Assembly: GCF_030864005.1 (NCBI RefSeq)
Contig: NZ_CP132977.1
Span: 121,774 to 185,773 of the forward strand
Length of the DNA: 64,000 nucleotides
Reading direction: 5' to 3'
Source: Achromobacter seleniivolatilans
Lineage (GTDB): Bacteria; Pseudomonadota; Gammaproteobacteria; Burkholderiales; Burkholderiaceae_B
Shown: piece after piece, positions 24,888 through 34,184 of the stretch
Position numbering within the stretch: the stretch's first letter is position 1
Layout: each line of letters starts with the position of its first letter
Translations under genes and position numbers: made by a program
The notes under the pieces: generated by a model
Databases searched by the model: none
Seen by the model: the letters and a program-made list of their open reading frames with translations, nothing else
Told to the model about the DNA's origin: nothing

Positions 24888-25862
24888 TCAGGATAGTTGA
24901 ACGCCCAGAAGGGCGAGAGCGTCAGCGGCCTGCCGAAGCGCCTCGGCTCGCTCCTGCTCGAGCCGTTCGTGGTAAGGCGGGTCGATCTCGTGGGTCGTGC
25001 AAAGCGGGTTGTTGCATTGACAGGGCCGGATGGCGTTCGTCCTGATGCCTTCGTCGAGCGTCATGCGCAGCGTGTTGAGCTTCTTCGAGCAACTCGTGAG
25101 CCCCGCCGAGACACGCGCGTCCGGGAAGACGTGGCTTGGCGGCACGCGCGAAATGATCGCCCCCTCGCGGTCGCGCCAAATGCCGGTGTTAAGGGCCCCT
25201 ATGGTGTCCGCGATGGCCTGCCTGAATGCCGGCATTGAGCTCTCACAGTAGATAGGCGTTTGAAAAGCAGGCCGGTTGAACAGCCGCGCGACAAGCAAAC
25301 CAGCCTCTTTCGCGGTCGCAGGATCGAGCTCCAGCATGAACTTGCGAAGCTCCGCCTCGTCGTCGGGCAACTCTTCCCCGTAGAAGAAGCGGTTAAGTAC
25401 TGACGGCGCGTGAAAGCGCAGGTGCTCCTCGAAATCCGGGCCAGACCACACCTGGCAAATCGTGATCTTCTTGGAGTCCGCATGGGTCTTGCAGTTGTCT
25501 TTGGTCTCGGCACTCACGTTCCCCCCGGCTATCACGATGACCTCATGGGGCGGCTTGGCTTGCGTGCTCGTCAGTCGGTTGATGTCTTTCTTGGCTTTGG
25601 CCAGCGTGAACTTCTGCCAGTTCGCGCACGCGATCACGACAGTGGTCTCATTGCCAAGTTCATCCTCGCAGACGCCGATGATGTCGCGTCCTTCGTCGCC
25701 GCCGGTTTGCCCGTGCCAGTTCAGCCGCCGCCATGGCCGCATGCGCAAGAGCGTTGCGAAGACCATGCGCTCGAAGTTGTGACCCGACAAATCTTTGAAG
25801 TGGATGGGGTGAACCGTGCTCGTGAAGATGAGTTTGGAGCTTTTAGGCTTTGATGTCGACAT
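24888..25862 (-). CDS. Mrr-like restriction endonuclease-domain protein
   Basis: A 324-residue protein. Residues 22-120 look like an Mrr-type PD-(D/E)XK domain: HFKDLSGHNFERMVFATLL helix, then GQTGGDEGRDIIGV giving the catalytic Asp, and the strand TTVVIACANWQKF where the usual Q-x-K is replaced by A-N-W-Q-K. After this EVIVIAGGNVS continues the fold. The C-terminus includes a Cys-rich segment (CQCNNPLCTTH) and ends in a coiled helix. Convergent with the HNH gene. Activity is uncertain because of the altered core. Confidence 0.6.
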   Translation of the reverse strand: MSTSKPKSSKLIFTSTVHPIHFKDLSGHNFERMVFATLLRMRPWRRLNWHGQTGGDEGRDIIGVCEDELGNETTVVIACANWQKFTLAKAKKDINRLTSTQAKPPHEVIVIAGGNVSAETKDNCKTHADSKKITICQVWSGPDFEEHLRFHAPSVLNRFFYGEELPDDEAELRKFMLELDPATAKEAGLLVARLFNRPAFQTPIYCESSMPAFRQAIADTIGALNTGIWRDREGAIISRVPPSHVFPDARVSAGLTSCSKKLNTLRMTLDEGIRTNAIRPCQCNNPLCTTHEIDPPYHERLEQERAEALRQAADALALLGVQLS

Positions 25863-26039
25863 GGCTTAGATTGGACCCGCTGGGCTTTTCCCACCGGTTT
25901 GCGCGTTGTAGGAGACTACATTGTTAATTAAATCGACCCGATATCCTAGACACCTGCGAGCCGTTGGCAATGGAGTCGTTCGAACTCGCCCGGTCAAGTT
26001 TTGCTTGCCACGGGGTGGTGGGGTGACACCGCCGCAGGG

Positions 26040-26765
26040 TTAGGGACCATCCATCCCTGATGATCTATCAAGGTTGTTGCGATGCTCGTCGAGTAAGTCG
26101 TATACCAACGCCAATGATGGCAGGGTGACGGCCATGGCATCACCGTCCGCATCGTACGTTCGTCCCACAAGCTCGACTTCAGACGAATCGCCCGCAGTGA
26201 CCGTCGTCACCAGCCAGCGGACGTACTCCTCGAAGTCAGATCGATGTATCGCGAACGTCGGAGGAGGCGGCATATGGAAGAACCCGTCAGAAAATTTTCT
26301 TAGCTTAAAGGGTTCGGCCGTGCTTGAGTCCGGCGGTGGCAATGGGCATTTAGTGCCGAGCATTGCTGTCGTGCAGATCTGTTTGCGATAAACGTCGAGT
26401 TCTAGCTTGGTCGACTTTGAGTTTCTCCATGCGATGAAGTGGCAGGCATCATGGAGCGCTAACATCGCAGGGTTGGCAGCGAGGCCACTGCAGAGCCGGC
26501 TAACGCGTTCTGCCTTCCTTCTCTCAGTGCCAAGCTCCTTCTCAGAGTTTTTGCCTTCCACCAGCACGAAGTAATCGTAGTTTGTGAAGATCAAGTCAGC
26601 GAGAACTTTGTAATCCTGGCCATCCAAGTCGAATCGTTCGAAGTTGGCTCCTCGCTGGTTCGCCTGGTCGCGTAGGTGGTCGCCGAAATGCTGGAGATAT
26701 GATTTTTCGTGATTTGCCACTTTTGCTCCTGTGTCGATGGGCTTGCTAGACGCCGCCCGCCTCAT
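26040..26765 (-). CDS. PD-(D/E)XK nuclease-like partner of a HEPN gene
   Basis: A 241-residue protein. Near residues 50-75, KVLADLIFTNYDYFVLVEGKNSEKE gives D57, E70-G-K72, the nuclease core, preceded by a helix rich in aromatic and charged residues. The rest is unassigned. It begins 31 bp after the stop of the HEPN gene on the same strand, so the two form an operon. Start may be ATG 26765 or an internal codon. Nuclease plus HEPN suggests a two-component defence or toxin-antitoxin-like unit (inference). Confidence 0.55.
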   Translation of the reverse strand: MRRAASSKPIDTGAKVANHEKSYLQHFGDHLRDQANQRGANFERFDLDGQDYKVLADLIFTNYDYFVLVEGKNSEKELGTERRKAERVSRLCSGLAANPAMLALHDACHFIAWRNSKSTKLELDVYRKQICTTAMLGTKCPLPPPDSSTAEPFKLRKFSDGFFHMPPPPTFAIHRSDFEEYVRWLVTTVTAGDSSEVELVGRTYDADGDAMAVTLPSLALVYDLLDEHRNNLDRSSGMDGP

Positions 26766-26796
26766 TGTTTTTGGGTAATAGAATTCTTGCCGCCCC

Positions 26797-27690
26797 CTAC
26801 GACCACCTTGGAGAGACGTCGGCGGTGGGGTTAGAGGCTGCGTCTCGCTCCTCGAAGCGAGTCATCTCCATGTCTGTCGTGGGCCAACGGTCGCCTTGGC
26901 GAGGAGTCACGGACAACCGCGCTTGGACGTGCAGCAGGAAGGCGACCGCCGTCTGCACGCTCCACTCAGCGACGGCGTGCCCGATCACACGGTCTGGAAA
27001 ATAGGAGTTGTGCTCGCCGGTCATCGGATTGTGAATGGGCTGGTCATGGTCAACGAAATATTGCTGCAACTCCTCTTCGAGCTTAGACAGCGCGCTTCGC
27101 TCGCCCTGCTCGCCCGCGGTGTGAGCGGCCAACTTGTAGTGTGCGAGGGCGTGGCGCAACTCCATCAGCGTTCGCATTGCCATAACCGGCTTCGCGCTTT
27201 TGTCGAGTGCCGGCAGGTTTAAAGCGGTCAGGACTCGGTCGTACTTGCGGAGCGCAGATTCGCGTTCGAAGTCGGCATACTTCTTCCGAGAGCTACCGTG
27301 CTCGCTGCTGAGCTGTGGTGGGCTCCAAACAAGAGCCAACTTCTCGGCCTGATCGCCGCTCAACCCAAACAAGTTGCCTGCTCCTGCTGCCTCACAATCT
27401 GCAAATAGTTCGTTCACGAACGCTTCGAGGCCCAGCGCGCTCATGACGATCGCGGAGCTGGCGTAGGCATGGTGTTCGGTGCGCTGCAGAACTCCAATTC
27501 TTTCCACAATCTCCATTTCATCGACGAGGATTGGGGCGCTCTCAGGCAGTCGCACGGCGACGACTTCGATCGCGTAGGCCTTTCTGGCCAGCAGCGCGGC
27601 ACTAGTCAGATAGGACGTGGAGAGGTAGGTCCGCACAATAAGGCTCGACGACCCGTCGTACGGATATGCAGGGGCAATTATGGTGTTCAA
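26797..27690 (-). CDS. HEPN-like protein
   Basis: A 297-residue helical protein. The central part resembles a HEPN fold: HAYASSAIVMSALGLEAFVNELFAD (first helices) and MRTLMELRHALAHYK with R179-x4-H184, the HEPN catalytic motif. HEPN proteins often are RNA-cleaving toxins or part of defence complexes. It is the first gene of a minus-strand pair with the nuclease-like gene. It resembles plain HEPN proteins of unknown role more than MNT-linked toxins, and no nucleotidyltransferase is next to it. Confidence 0.55.
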   Translation of the reverse strand: MNTIIAPAYPYDGSSSLIVRTYLSTSYLTSAALLARKAYAIEVVAVRLPESAPILVDEMEIVERIGVLQRTEHHAYASSAIVMSALGLEAFVNELFADCEAAGAGNLFGLSGDQAEKLALVWSPPQLSSEHGSSRKKYADFERESALRKYDRVLTALNLPALDKSAKPVMAMRTLMELRHALAHYKLAAHTAGEQGERSALSKLEEELQQYFVDHDQPIHNPMTGEHNSYFPDRVIGHAVAEWSVQTAVAFLLHVQARLSVTPRQGDRWPTTDMEMTRFEERDAASNPTADVSPRWS

Positions 27691-28328
27691 AGTTTATTCC
27701 CAGAGATGGTCAAAGGGCCTCGATGGAGAAATGCGACGTCGCGTCTGACGGCCGCTCGATAACAACGTCGTTTAGCAAAGCCTGTCACACAGACGCTCCT
27801 GTTCTGACTCATTCGGCGTGCGGCCGCAGGCGAGTCCACTGAGGCTCCATGGGGGGCCTGAACGAGCACATCAAGAGCGTGACGTTGTCGAACTTTGAGC
27901 GACATTGGTGTTATTTGCACTGCGCGGCTGGTCAAAGCCTGATTATGTAACTCAGTTTACAACCCGTAGCGTTCAGTTAACTGGGTTGGCATGCTCGACG
28001 CGCCGATCAAGCTCGCGTCGCGTGCCGCTCTGAGTCGATATTTCGAACCACCAAATATCGTGCCTCGTGCCTCAGATGTAAGTATGAAGTAACCATACAA
28101 TTCATCATTGAAATTCAGTTGATGACCAGGTGATTGCGTGCGTTGCTCGACTGACTCGTCCCACATCAGGCGACTGTCTTCGGTGGTCAGCCGTGACACC
28201 CCGGTCCGCGCCACTCGCGCAAACGCACCCGTCACCAAAGAACAGACCAATTTTCCCGGTCGGAACGCATGCGAGCCGGCTCGACGCCAGCGTGCAGGCC
28301 ACCGGTCACGTAAACCTCGGAACTTCCA
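27691..28328. other. 638-bp intergenic region
   Basis: No gene is firmly supported. A minus-strand frame (27957-28250, up to 97 residues, containing LNFNDELYGYFILTSEARG) reads plausibly but has no clear ribosome site or family, so it may be a small gene or a remnant. The region should contain the promoters for the HEPN pair (leftward) and the inverse autotransporter (rightward). Confidence 0.4.
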
Positions 28329-31300
28329 ATGAAACGGATCATTTGCAGCATCGTGGCTGCCGCACTCTTGGCGAGCTGCGCGACCCCGCCTCGCACCTTA
28401 GGACCGTCAACAGAGCTGGTCTCACGGGCACCACGAACCGATCGCATTCCCTCGGCGCCGGAGAGTCAGAATCGCGGAGGGCCGCAGGGCGCCCCCACTT
28501 TGCCGTGGACCCCTTCCGCCCAGGGCGGCTCGGACGCGGCTGACCGGACAATTGACAGATTCCGAATGGCCGAGTCGCGCGACGTCATGGCAGGCGCCCA
28601 AGCAGGGCAGGACAGCGGACGGACGGAGCCCCCCGGTTCGAGCGCTGACTTCTCGATGTGGGCCGAAGGGCGTGCGACTGGCCTGGCCACGTCGTCGGCG
28701 CAGGCGTGGCTGCAGCGGTTCGGCACCGCCAAAATCACCCTGCAACGGCAGGGGGGCGCGCTGGACTTTCTGTATCCCTTCGTGGACAGGGAGCAGGATC
28801 TGCTGTTTGGCCAGCTGGGTGTCCGGCGTACCAACTTGCTGACGGACTCGTACCGCACCACGATAAACCTTGGGATTGGCTATCGAAGGTTCATGGATGG
28901 GCTGATGGTCGGCGGTAATGCGTTCCTCGACACCAATCCGGAACGCGGACATCGGCGCCTGGGCGTTGGGGCGGAGGTGTGGACGGACTATCTCAAGTTC
29001 AGCGCTAACGGCTATTTACGTCAAAGCGGGTGGAAATCTTCCCCGGATCTCGATGCTTACAAGGAACGCCCTGCGTCCGGCTTTGATTTTCGGCTGGAGG
29101 GGGCGCTGCCTCAGATTCCGCAGCTGGGCGCCAAGGTAATGTACGAAAAATTCTACGGCGATGAGGTTGGGCTCTTTGGCCAGAACGATCGTCAGCGCAA
29201 TCCCAGCGCATGGACCTTGGGTGCGTCCTATACGCCCGTGCCCGCAGTGTCGCTGCTCGTCGAACGTCGGTTCGGCCAGGGCGGGCTCTCTGATACGGCC
29301 ATCAAAGTAGGGCTGAAGTACGCTCTGGGTGTGCCGTTGGCGCGTCAACTTGAGGCTGTAGCAGTCGGGGCCACCAGAAAGCTGAGTGCCATGCGGTACG
29401 ACCTGGTCGAACGCAACAACGAGATCGTGCTGGAGTACCAAAAGGAAGTCGGTGCCTCCATCAAGCTGCCCGACAACTTGAGCGGCTATCCCGATGTCAC
29501 GGTGCCTTTCCCGGTCACGGTCGAGGGCGCAACCGCGGGCACGTACCAGGTGCAGTGGAGTGGGAGCGCCGCGCCTTTCGTCGCGCCGTACAGTGGAAGC
29601 ACCTCGGCTCAGCTGACGATGCCGAAGTACGTGGTGGGCGGTCAGAACAGCTATCAGCTCTTTGCAAGCCTGGTCGACCGCAAAGGCCAGAAAGCCACCT
29701 CCAATGTGATGAACGTGAGCGTCAACCCGTTCACTGTTCGTGTGCAGGGGGCGAAGCCCCATGCGAAGTCGGATGGTGTGGACAGTATCCGGTTCACGAC
29801 ATCTGTCAAAGGAGTCCAGGCGGAGGGCATTTCGGGACAACCAGTCGAATGGACATTGGGGGGCGCAGGGATGTTTCGCGAGAAGTCGGACACGACTGAT
29901 GCAAATGGCGAGGCATATGCGGTGGTGACCAGCCTGACTGCTGGGCAGGCCGCGGTGGAGGCCTTGATCGGACAGACCTTTACTGCGGGCGCGACGGGCA
30001 TGTTTGCGACCAACCTTCTTGCCATCACGAGCTTGGTGTCGAATCCTCCGACCTTGATTGCTGACGGAGCCTCGAAGGCGCAGATAACCGCGGTGGTCTT
30101 GGATAGTGCGGGCATGCCCGTGCCCGAGGGGACAGAGGTTATTTGGCGTGCGGACTTCGGCAATCTGTCCGGGACGTCGTCAAAGACGGATGCTCGCGGT
30201 GTGGCAACGGCTGGCTATACCGCCCCCACGGCCGCAGGTGTAGCAATGTTGACTGCGAGTGCGCCTGGGGCTGCTGATCGCACCCTTGAAGTTCCCCTCA
30301 TCGCGAATTCGGCCGGGGCCCGTGTCGGAGTGGTGGTCGCAAGCAAACTTGAGGGCCTGGCCGACGGTAACGACACCGTGACGTTCACGGCAACTGTCAG
30401 CGATACGAACGGAAATCTTGTCGGGTCGGGTGTGAACGTCGCTTGGTCAACCGACCTGGGGACATTGTCCACCGCCACCAGCAAGACGAACGCCAGCAGC
30501 AAAGCGTCTACTGTAGTAACGGCACCTCGCGCGGCCGGCATCGCGAGAGTTATGGCCAAGGCGTCGCCCGTCGATCCGGGTGAATCGTCCACGGTGTCGT
30601 TCAAGGTCGACCCGGCGGTGGCCCGCGTCGCGCAGGTTACCTCCAGTGTGACCGAAGCAGCCGCAAATGGAATGGATACCGTCATCCTGACGGCCACGGT
30701 GCAGGATTCGAATGGCAACTCCGCGGGAGCCGGTGCTCAAGTCACCTGGGTCACAGACCTGGGCAGCTTCAACGGAGCGTCCACGGCCACATCGGTCTCA
30801 AATCCCTCGGGTCAGGCCTCAATCGTCCTGATGGCGCCTACGGTGCCCGGCACTGCTCATGTGAGCGCGAAGGCGTCCGTGAACGATCCGGGGAAGGGCG
30901 GGAATGTGCTGTTCAAGGCCGACGCCAGCACGTTCCGGATTAAAGGGCTGAACGCCAGCAAGCCTGAAGGTGTGGCCGACGGTGTCGAGACGATTATCTT
31001 GACGGCAAGGGTCGAAGACGCACATGGAAACGCGGCAGGCGCGGGAGCCCCGGTCAACTGGTCGACGGATCTGGGGAGCTTTGGGGGCGTGCGGTCTGCT
31101 ACGTCGAACTCCGACGCCAGTGGCATTGCGACGATCGCACTGACGGCGCCCACGACGCAGGGAACGGCGCACGTAAGTGCGAAAGCGTCCGCGACCGATC
31201 CAGGGGTGGTCAGGGCCGTGCCCTTCAAAGCTGACGCGTCGACTTTTAAGGTGATGGTCCTGGATGCCAGCAAGGTCGTAGGGACGGCGGATGGGGTCGA

Positions 31301-34004
31301 CACGATAACGTTGACGGCGACCGTCGAAGATGCGAACGGCAATTCGGCCGGCGCCGGCGCGAAGGTAAGCTGGTCGACAACCCTGGGTACTTTCAACGGG
31401 GCTTCTGCTGCCACTTCGATGTCGAGCGCCAACGGCACCGCGACAATTGTCCTGAAGGCGCCGACTGCGGCGGGAACGGCAAATGTAGGCGCGAAGGCGT
31501 CGATAAATGATCCTGGCCTGGTGCGGGCGTTAACGTTTACGGCTGACTCGAATAGTTATCGTGTCAGCGTTCTGGACGTGAGCAAGACCGAGGCAGTGGC
31601 GGATGGCGGCGACTTGGTGACGCTCACGGCGACCGTGAAGGATGCCCATGGGAACTTGGCTGGCGCCGGCGCGCAGATCTCTTGGGCGACCAATCTGGGC
31701 ACGTTCAATGGCGCCACAGCTGGTGCCTCAACATCGGATGCCAGCGGAAAGGCGTCGATTGTCCTCAAGGCACCGACGACATCGGGCTTGGCCACCATCC
31801 GTGCATATGCGGGCGGCGGCGACGCCGGCAAGACGCAAACGGTTTTCTTCAAGCCCGACGCCAGCACCTATCAGGTCACAGTACTTGGCGCCAGCAAGAC
31901 TGAAGGACTGGCGGATGGCCAAGACACCATTACCTTGACGGCGACAGTGGCGGATGCGAACGGAAACTCGGCAGGCGCCGCAGCACAGGTGACCTGGACT
32001 ACGGACGTGGGAAGCTTCAACGGTGCGTCGAGTGCGGTTTCGTTGTCCGATGCAAATGGTGTCGCCACGGTGGTGCTGCGGGCTCCTACGGCGTCCGGCA
32101 CTGCTCACGTGGGTGCCAAGGCTTCTTCGAGCGATCCTGGAAAAGTGAGACTTCTGCAATTTAAGGCAGACGCCAGCACGTACCAAATTTCGGTTTTGTC
32201 CGCGAATAAGCTCGAAGCGGTGGCCGATGGACTCGACGTGGTCACTCTCACGGCCTCTGTTGTAGACGCTTTCGGCAATGCTGCCGGCGCCGGCGCGCAG
32301 GTCTCGTGGGGCACTGACCTTGGTACGCTCAACGGCTCTCGCGCTACCACGTCCGCTACGGATGCAAGCGGTGTGGCCACGGTCATCCTGGTGGCCTCTA
32401 TCTCGTCCGGTGCCGCCCATGTCGTTGCGAAAGCATCCCTGAGCGATCCAGGGAAGTCGAAGACCGTACAGTTCAAGGCGAACACGGCAACCCTAAGGGT
32501 CAGCTTCCTGGGAGCAAGCAAACCCGAGGCGGTGGCGGACGGCGTCGATACGGTCACGCTTTCGGCAGCTGTCGAGGACGCAAACGGCAATGCAGCCGGC
32601 GCCGGCGTGGCGGTCGCCTGGTCCACAGACTTGGGCGGCTTCAATGGAGCGGCATCTGCTTCGTCGCTTACTGACTCGAACGGCGAGGCGACTATTGTCT
32701 TGAAGACGTCGACCTCGGTTGGCATCGCTCATATCAGAGCGAAGGCTTCGTCTGCCGACTCGGGAGAAGCGAAGATGATTCCCTTCAGAGCCGACGTCCG
32801 GTCGTTCAGGGTCACGGGCGTGAGCACCAGCAAAACCGAAGGTGTGGCGAACGGGATCGACACGGTGACGCTGTCGGCTTACGTTGAAGATGCACACGGC
32901 AACCCGGCCGGGTCTGGTACGCAGGTCACGTGGAGTACAGACCTGGGTACCGTCAATGGCGCTGGCGCAACGACCTCTTCGACAGATTCCAACGGTGAAG
33001 CAAGTGTGGTCCTGCAAGCTCCAACTAGCGCAGGTACCGCGCACATTTCCGCAAAAGCGGGTGCGACTGATCCGGGCGAGTCTGCGACGGTGACATTCAA
33101 GTCTGACCCTAGCACTTACCGCGTGAACGTCCTGAGCACGAACAAGGCGACAGGCGCCGCGAATTCGACGGATATTGTCACCATGCTTGCGGCGGTGACC
33201 GATTCCCAGGGCGTGCCGGTAGGCGCTGGCGTGCAGGTAAATTGGGTGAGCACTGGCGGTTATTTGGGCAGCGCGCGAAGCGTTACTGACGCCAACGGCG
33301 TGGCGGCCAACAGCTTGCGCTCCGCGTGGATTACGGACTTCAGGGTTACCGCGAAGACCAGCGCTGCAGATCCCGGCAAAGCAGTCGACGTCACGTTTGT
33401 AGGCCCCGTCCTGAATCTGACGATCGACAAGCCATCCATAGCGAGCAGCGGCGTCGATTTTGGCACTGCCAACGTACGTGTCCAATGGACCGACGGTAAG
33501 CCCTTCACTGGCAACATAAATGTCTCCATCGGCCCCACGCTTACCGACGAAATTGGGCGGTCATACTTCTCGTTGCGCACGGATGGTTCCGGGTTGGCCT
33601 CGTTCAAGTATCGAAGTGATGATACCGACGGGTCACGGGTCTCGATCCGGATGACTTTGACTGACTACCCGGATGTTGGGGCCGACGTACCCGTGGAGGT
33701 CCTGCCGCCAAGAGTGACGTCCGTGACCGCCAGTTCGATGAGCGGGAATCCGGCAGATGGCACGCCAGTTTTGCTGCGTGCGACCCTGTTGCACGCGGAC
33801 GGTACACCAGTGGCCAACGATGTTGTGCACTGGAACACTAATCTCGGTGTGATCGGGGGACTGTCGCCATTCACCGATGCCGCAGGTGTGTCTACGAGGG
33901 AACTGTCGAGTTGGTCTGACGGGACGGCGCAAGTGACGGCCTTTGGCGCGCGCGGCGGCGATCGCGGTCAGTCTCTGACGATTGAGTTTGTGTCTGTGCC
34001 CTAA
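28329..34004 (+). CDS. Inverse autotransporter adhesin (intimin/invasin type), 14 Ig-like units
   Basis: A 1891-residue outer-membrane adhesin. MKRIICSIVAAALLASC has a lipobox-like L-A-S-C17, unusual for this class. Residues about 110-380 form the inverse-autotransporter beta-barrel: FLYPFVDREQDLLFGQLGVR, INLGIGYRRFMDGLMVGGNAF, LGVGAEVWTDYLKFSANGY, then the linker LVERNNEIVLEYQKE. After one invasin-like domain come 14 Ig-like (Big_1-type) units from about residue 468 to the end, each near 100 residues. Units 4-11 are highly alike, with D-(T/V)-(V/I)-T-L-(T/S)-A, N-G-N-A-A-G-A-G, W-S-T-D-L-G. No LysM or lectin cap is seen. Confidence 0.92.
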   Translation: MKRIICSIVAAALLASCATPPRTLGPSTELVSRAPRTDRIPSAPESQNRGGPQGAPTLPWTPSAQGGSDAADRTIDRFRMAESRDVMAGAQAGQDSGRTEPPGSSADFSMWAEGRATGLATSSAQAWLQRFGTAKITLQRQGGALDFLYPFVDREQDLLFGQLGVRRTNLLTDSYRTTINLGIGYRRFMDGLMVGGNAFLDTNPERGHRRLGVGAEVWTDYLKFSANGYLRQSGWKSSPDLDAYKERPASGFDFRLEGALPQIPQLGAKVMYEKFYGDEVGLFGQNDRQRNPSAWTLGASYTPVPAVSLLVERRFGQGGLSDTAIKVGLKYALGVPLARQLEAVAVGATRKLSAMRYDLVERNNEIVLEYQKEVGASIKLPDNLSGYPDVTVPFPVTVEGATAGTYQVQWSGSAAPFVAPYSGSTSAQLTMPKYVVGGQNSYQLFASLVDRKGQKATSNVMNVSVNPFTVRVQGAKPHAKSDGVDSIRFTTSVKGVQAEGISGQPVEWTLGGAGMFREKSDTTDANGEAYAVVTSLTAGQAAVEALIGQTFTAGATGMFATNLLAITSLVSNPPTLIADGASKAQITAVVLDSAGMPVPEGTEVIWRADFGNLSGTSSKTDARGVATAGYTAPTAAGVAMLTASAPGAADRTLEVPLIANSAGARVGVVVASKLEGLADGNDTVTFTATVSDTNGNLVGSGVNVAWSTDLGTLSTATSKTNASSKASTVVTAPRAAGIARVMAKASPVDPGESSTVSFKVDPAVARVAQVTSSVTEAAANGMDTVILTATVQDSNGNSAGAGAQVTWVTDLGSFNGASTATSVSNPSGQASIVLMAPTVPGTAHVSAKASVNDPGKGGNVLFKADASTFRIKGLNASKPEGVADGVETIILTARVEDAHGNAAGAGAPVNWSTDLGSFGGVRSATSNSDASGIATIALTAPTTQGTAHVSAKASATDPGVVRAVPFKADASTFKVMVLDASKVVGTADGVDTITLTATVEDANGNSAGAGAKVSWSTTLGTFNGASAATSMSSANGTATIVLKAPTAAGTANVGAKASINDPGLVRALTFTADSNSYRVSVLDVSKTEAVADGGDLVTLTATVKDAHGNLAGAGAQISWATNLGTFNGATAGASTSDASGKASIVLKAPTTSGLATIRAYAGGGDAGKTQTVFFKPDASTYQVTVLGASKTEGLADGQDTITLTATVADANGNSAGAAAQVTWTTDVGSFNGASSAVSLSDANGVATVVLRAPTASGTAHVGAKASSSDPGKVRLLQFKADASTYQISVLSANKLEAVADGLDVVTLTASVVDAFGNAAGAGAQVSWGTDLGTLNGSRATTSATDASGVATVILVASISSGAAHVVAKASLSDPGKSKTVQFKANTATLRVSFLGASKPEAVADGVDTVTLSAAVEDANGNAAGAGVAVAWSTDLGGFNGAASASSLTDSNGEATIVLKTSTSVGIAHIRAKASSADSGEAKMIPFRADVRSFRVTGVSTSKTEGVANGIDTVTLSAYVEDAHGNPAGSGTQVTWSTDLGTVNGAGATTSSTDSNGEASVVLQAPTSAGTAHISAKAGATDPGESATVTFKSDPSTYRVNVLSTNKATGAANSTDIVTMLAAVTDSQGVPVGAGVQVNWVSTGGYLGSARSVTDANGVAANSLRSAWITDFRVTAKTSAADPGKAVDVTFVGPVLNLTIDKPSIASSGVDFGTANVRVQWTDGKPFTGNINVSIGPTLTDEIGRSYFSLRTDGSGLASFKYRSDDTDGSRVSIRMTLTDYPDVGADVPVEVLPPRVTSVTASSMSGNPADGTPVLLRATLLHADGTPVANDVVHWNTNLGVIGGLSPFTDAAGVSTRELSSWSDGTAQVTAFGARGGDRGQSLTIEFVSVP
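30312..33420 (+). repeat. Tandem coding repeats, about 310 bp
   Basis: The DNA encoding Ig-like units 3-12 is a near-regular 306-312-bp tandem array within the adhesin gene, most uniform in the middle. Such arrays expand and contract by recombination and can be mis-assembled. Confidence 0.75.
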
Positions 34005-34044
34005 CGTTCGTTCCCGCTGAAACCGGCCGCTTTTGTGGCCTTCA

Positions 34045-34083
34045 AAAAGCGCCGTGGCATCGCAGCCGCGGCGCTTTTATTTT
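34045..34083 (+). terminator. Strong rho-independent terminator
   Basis: AAAAGCGCCGTGG-CATCGCAG-CCGCGGCGCTTTT forms a 13-bp stem with one G-T wobble, followed by ATTTT. It lies 40 bp after the adhesin stop. Confidence 0.9.
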
Positions 34084-34102
34084 GGGTGTGTGGCTTTTTC
34101 AA

Positions 34103-34133
34103 TTGGCTGACACCTTTTATGTGTGTATATAAT
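34103..34133 (+). promoter_or_regulatory. Putative promoter
   Basis: A perfect TATAAT at 34128-34133 with a weak -35 (TTGGCT at 34103, spacer 19 bp, or CTGACA at 34107, spacer 15 bp). It lies about 50 bp before the 34185 gene. Confidence 0.45.
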
Positions 34134-34184
34134 TAATCTAGCGTTATGAGTTAGGCCCACCATGCTACCCGGGAGCACACAATA

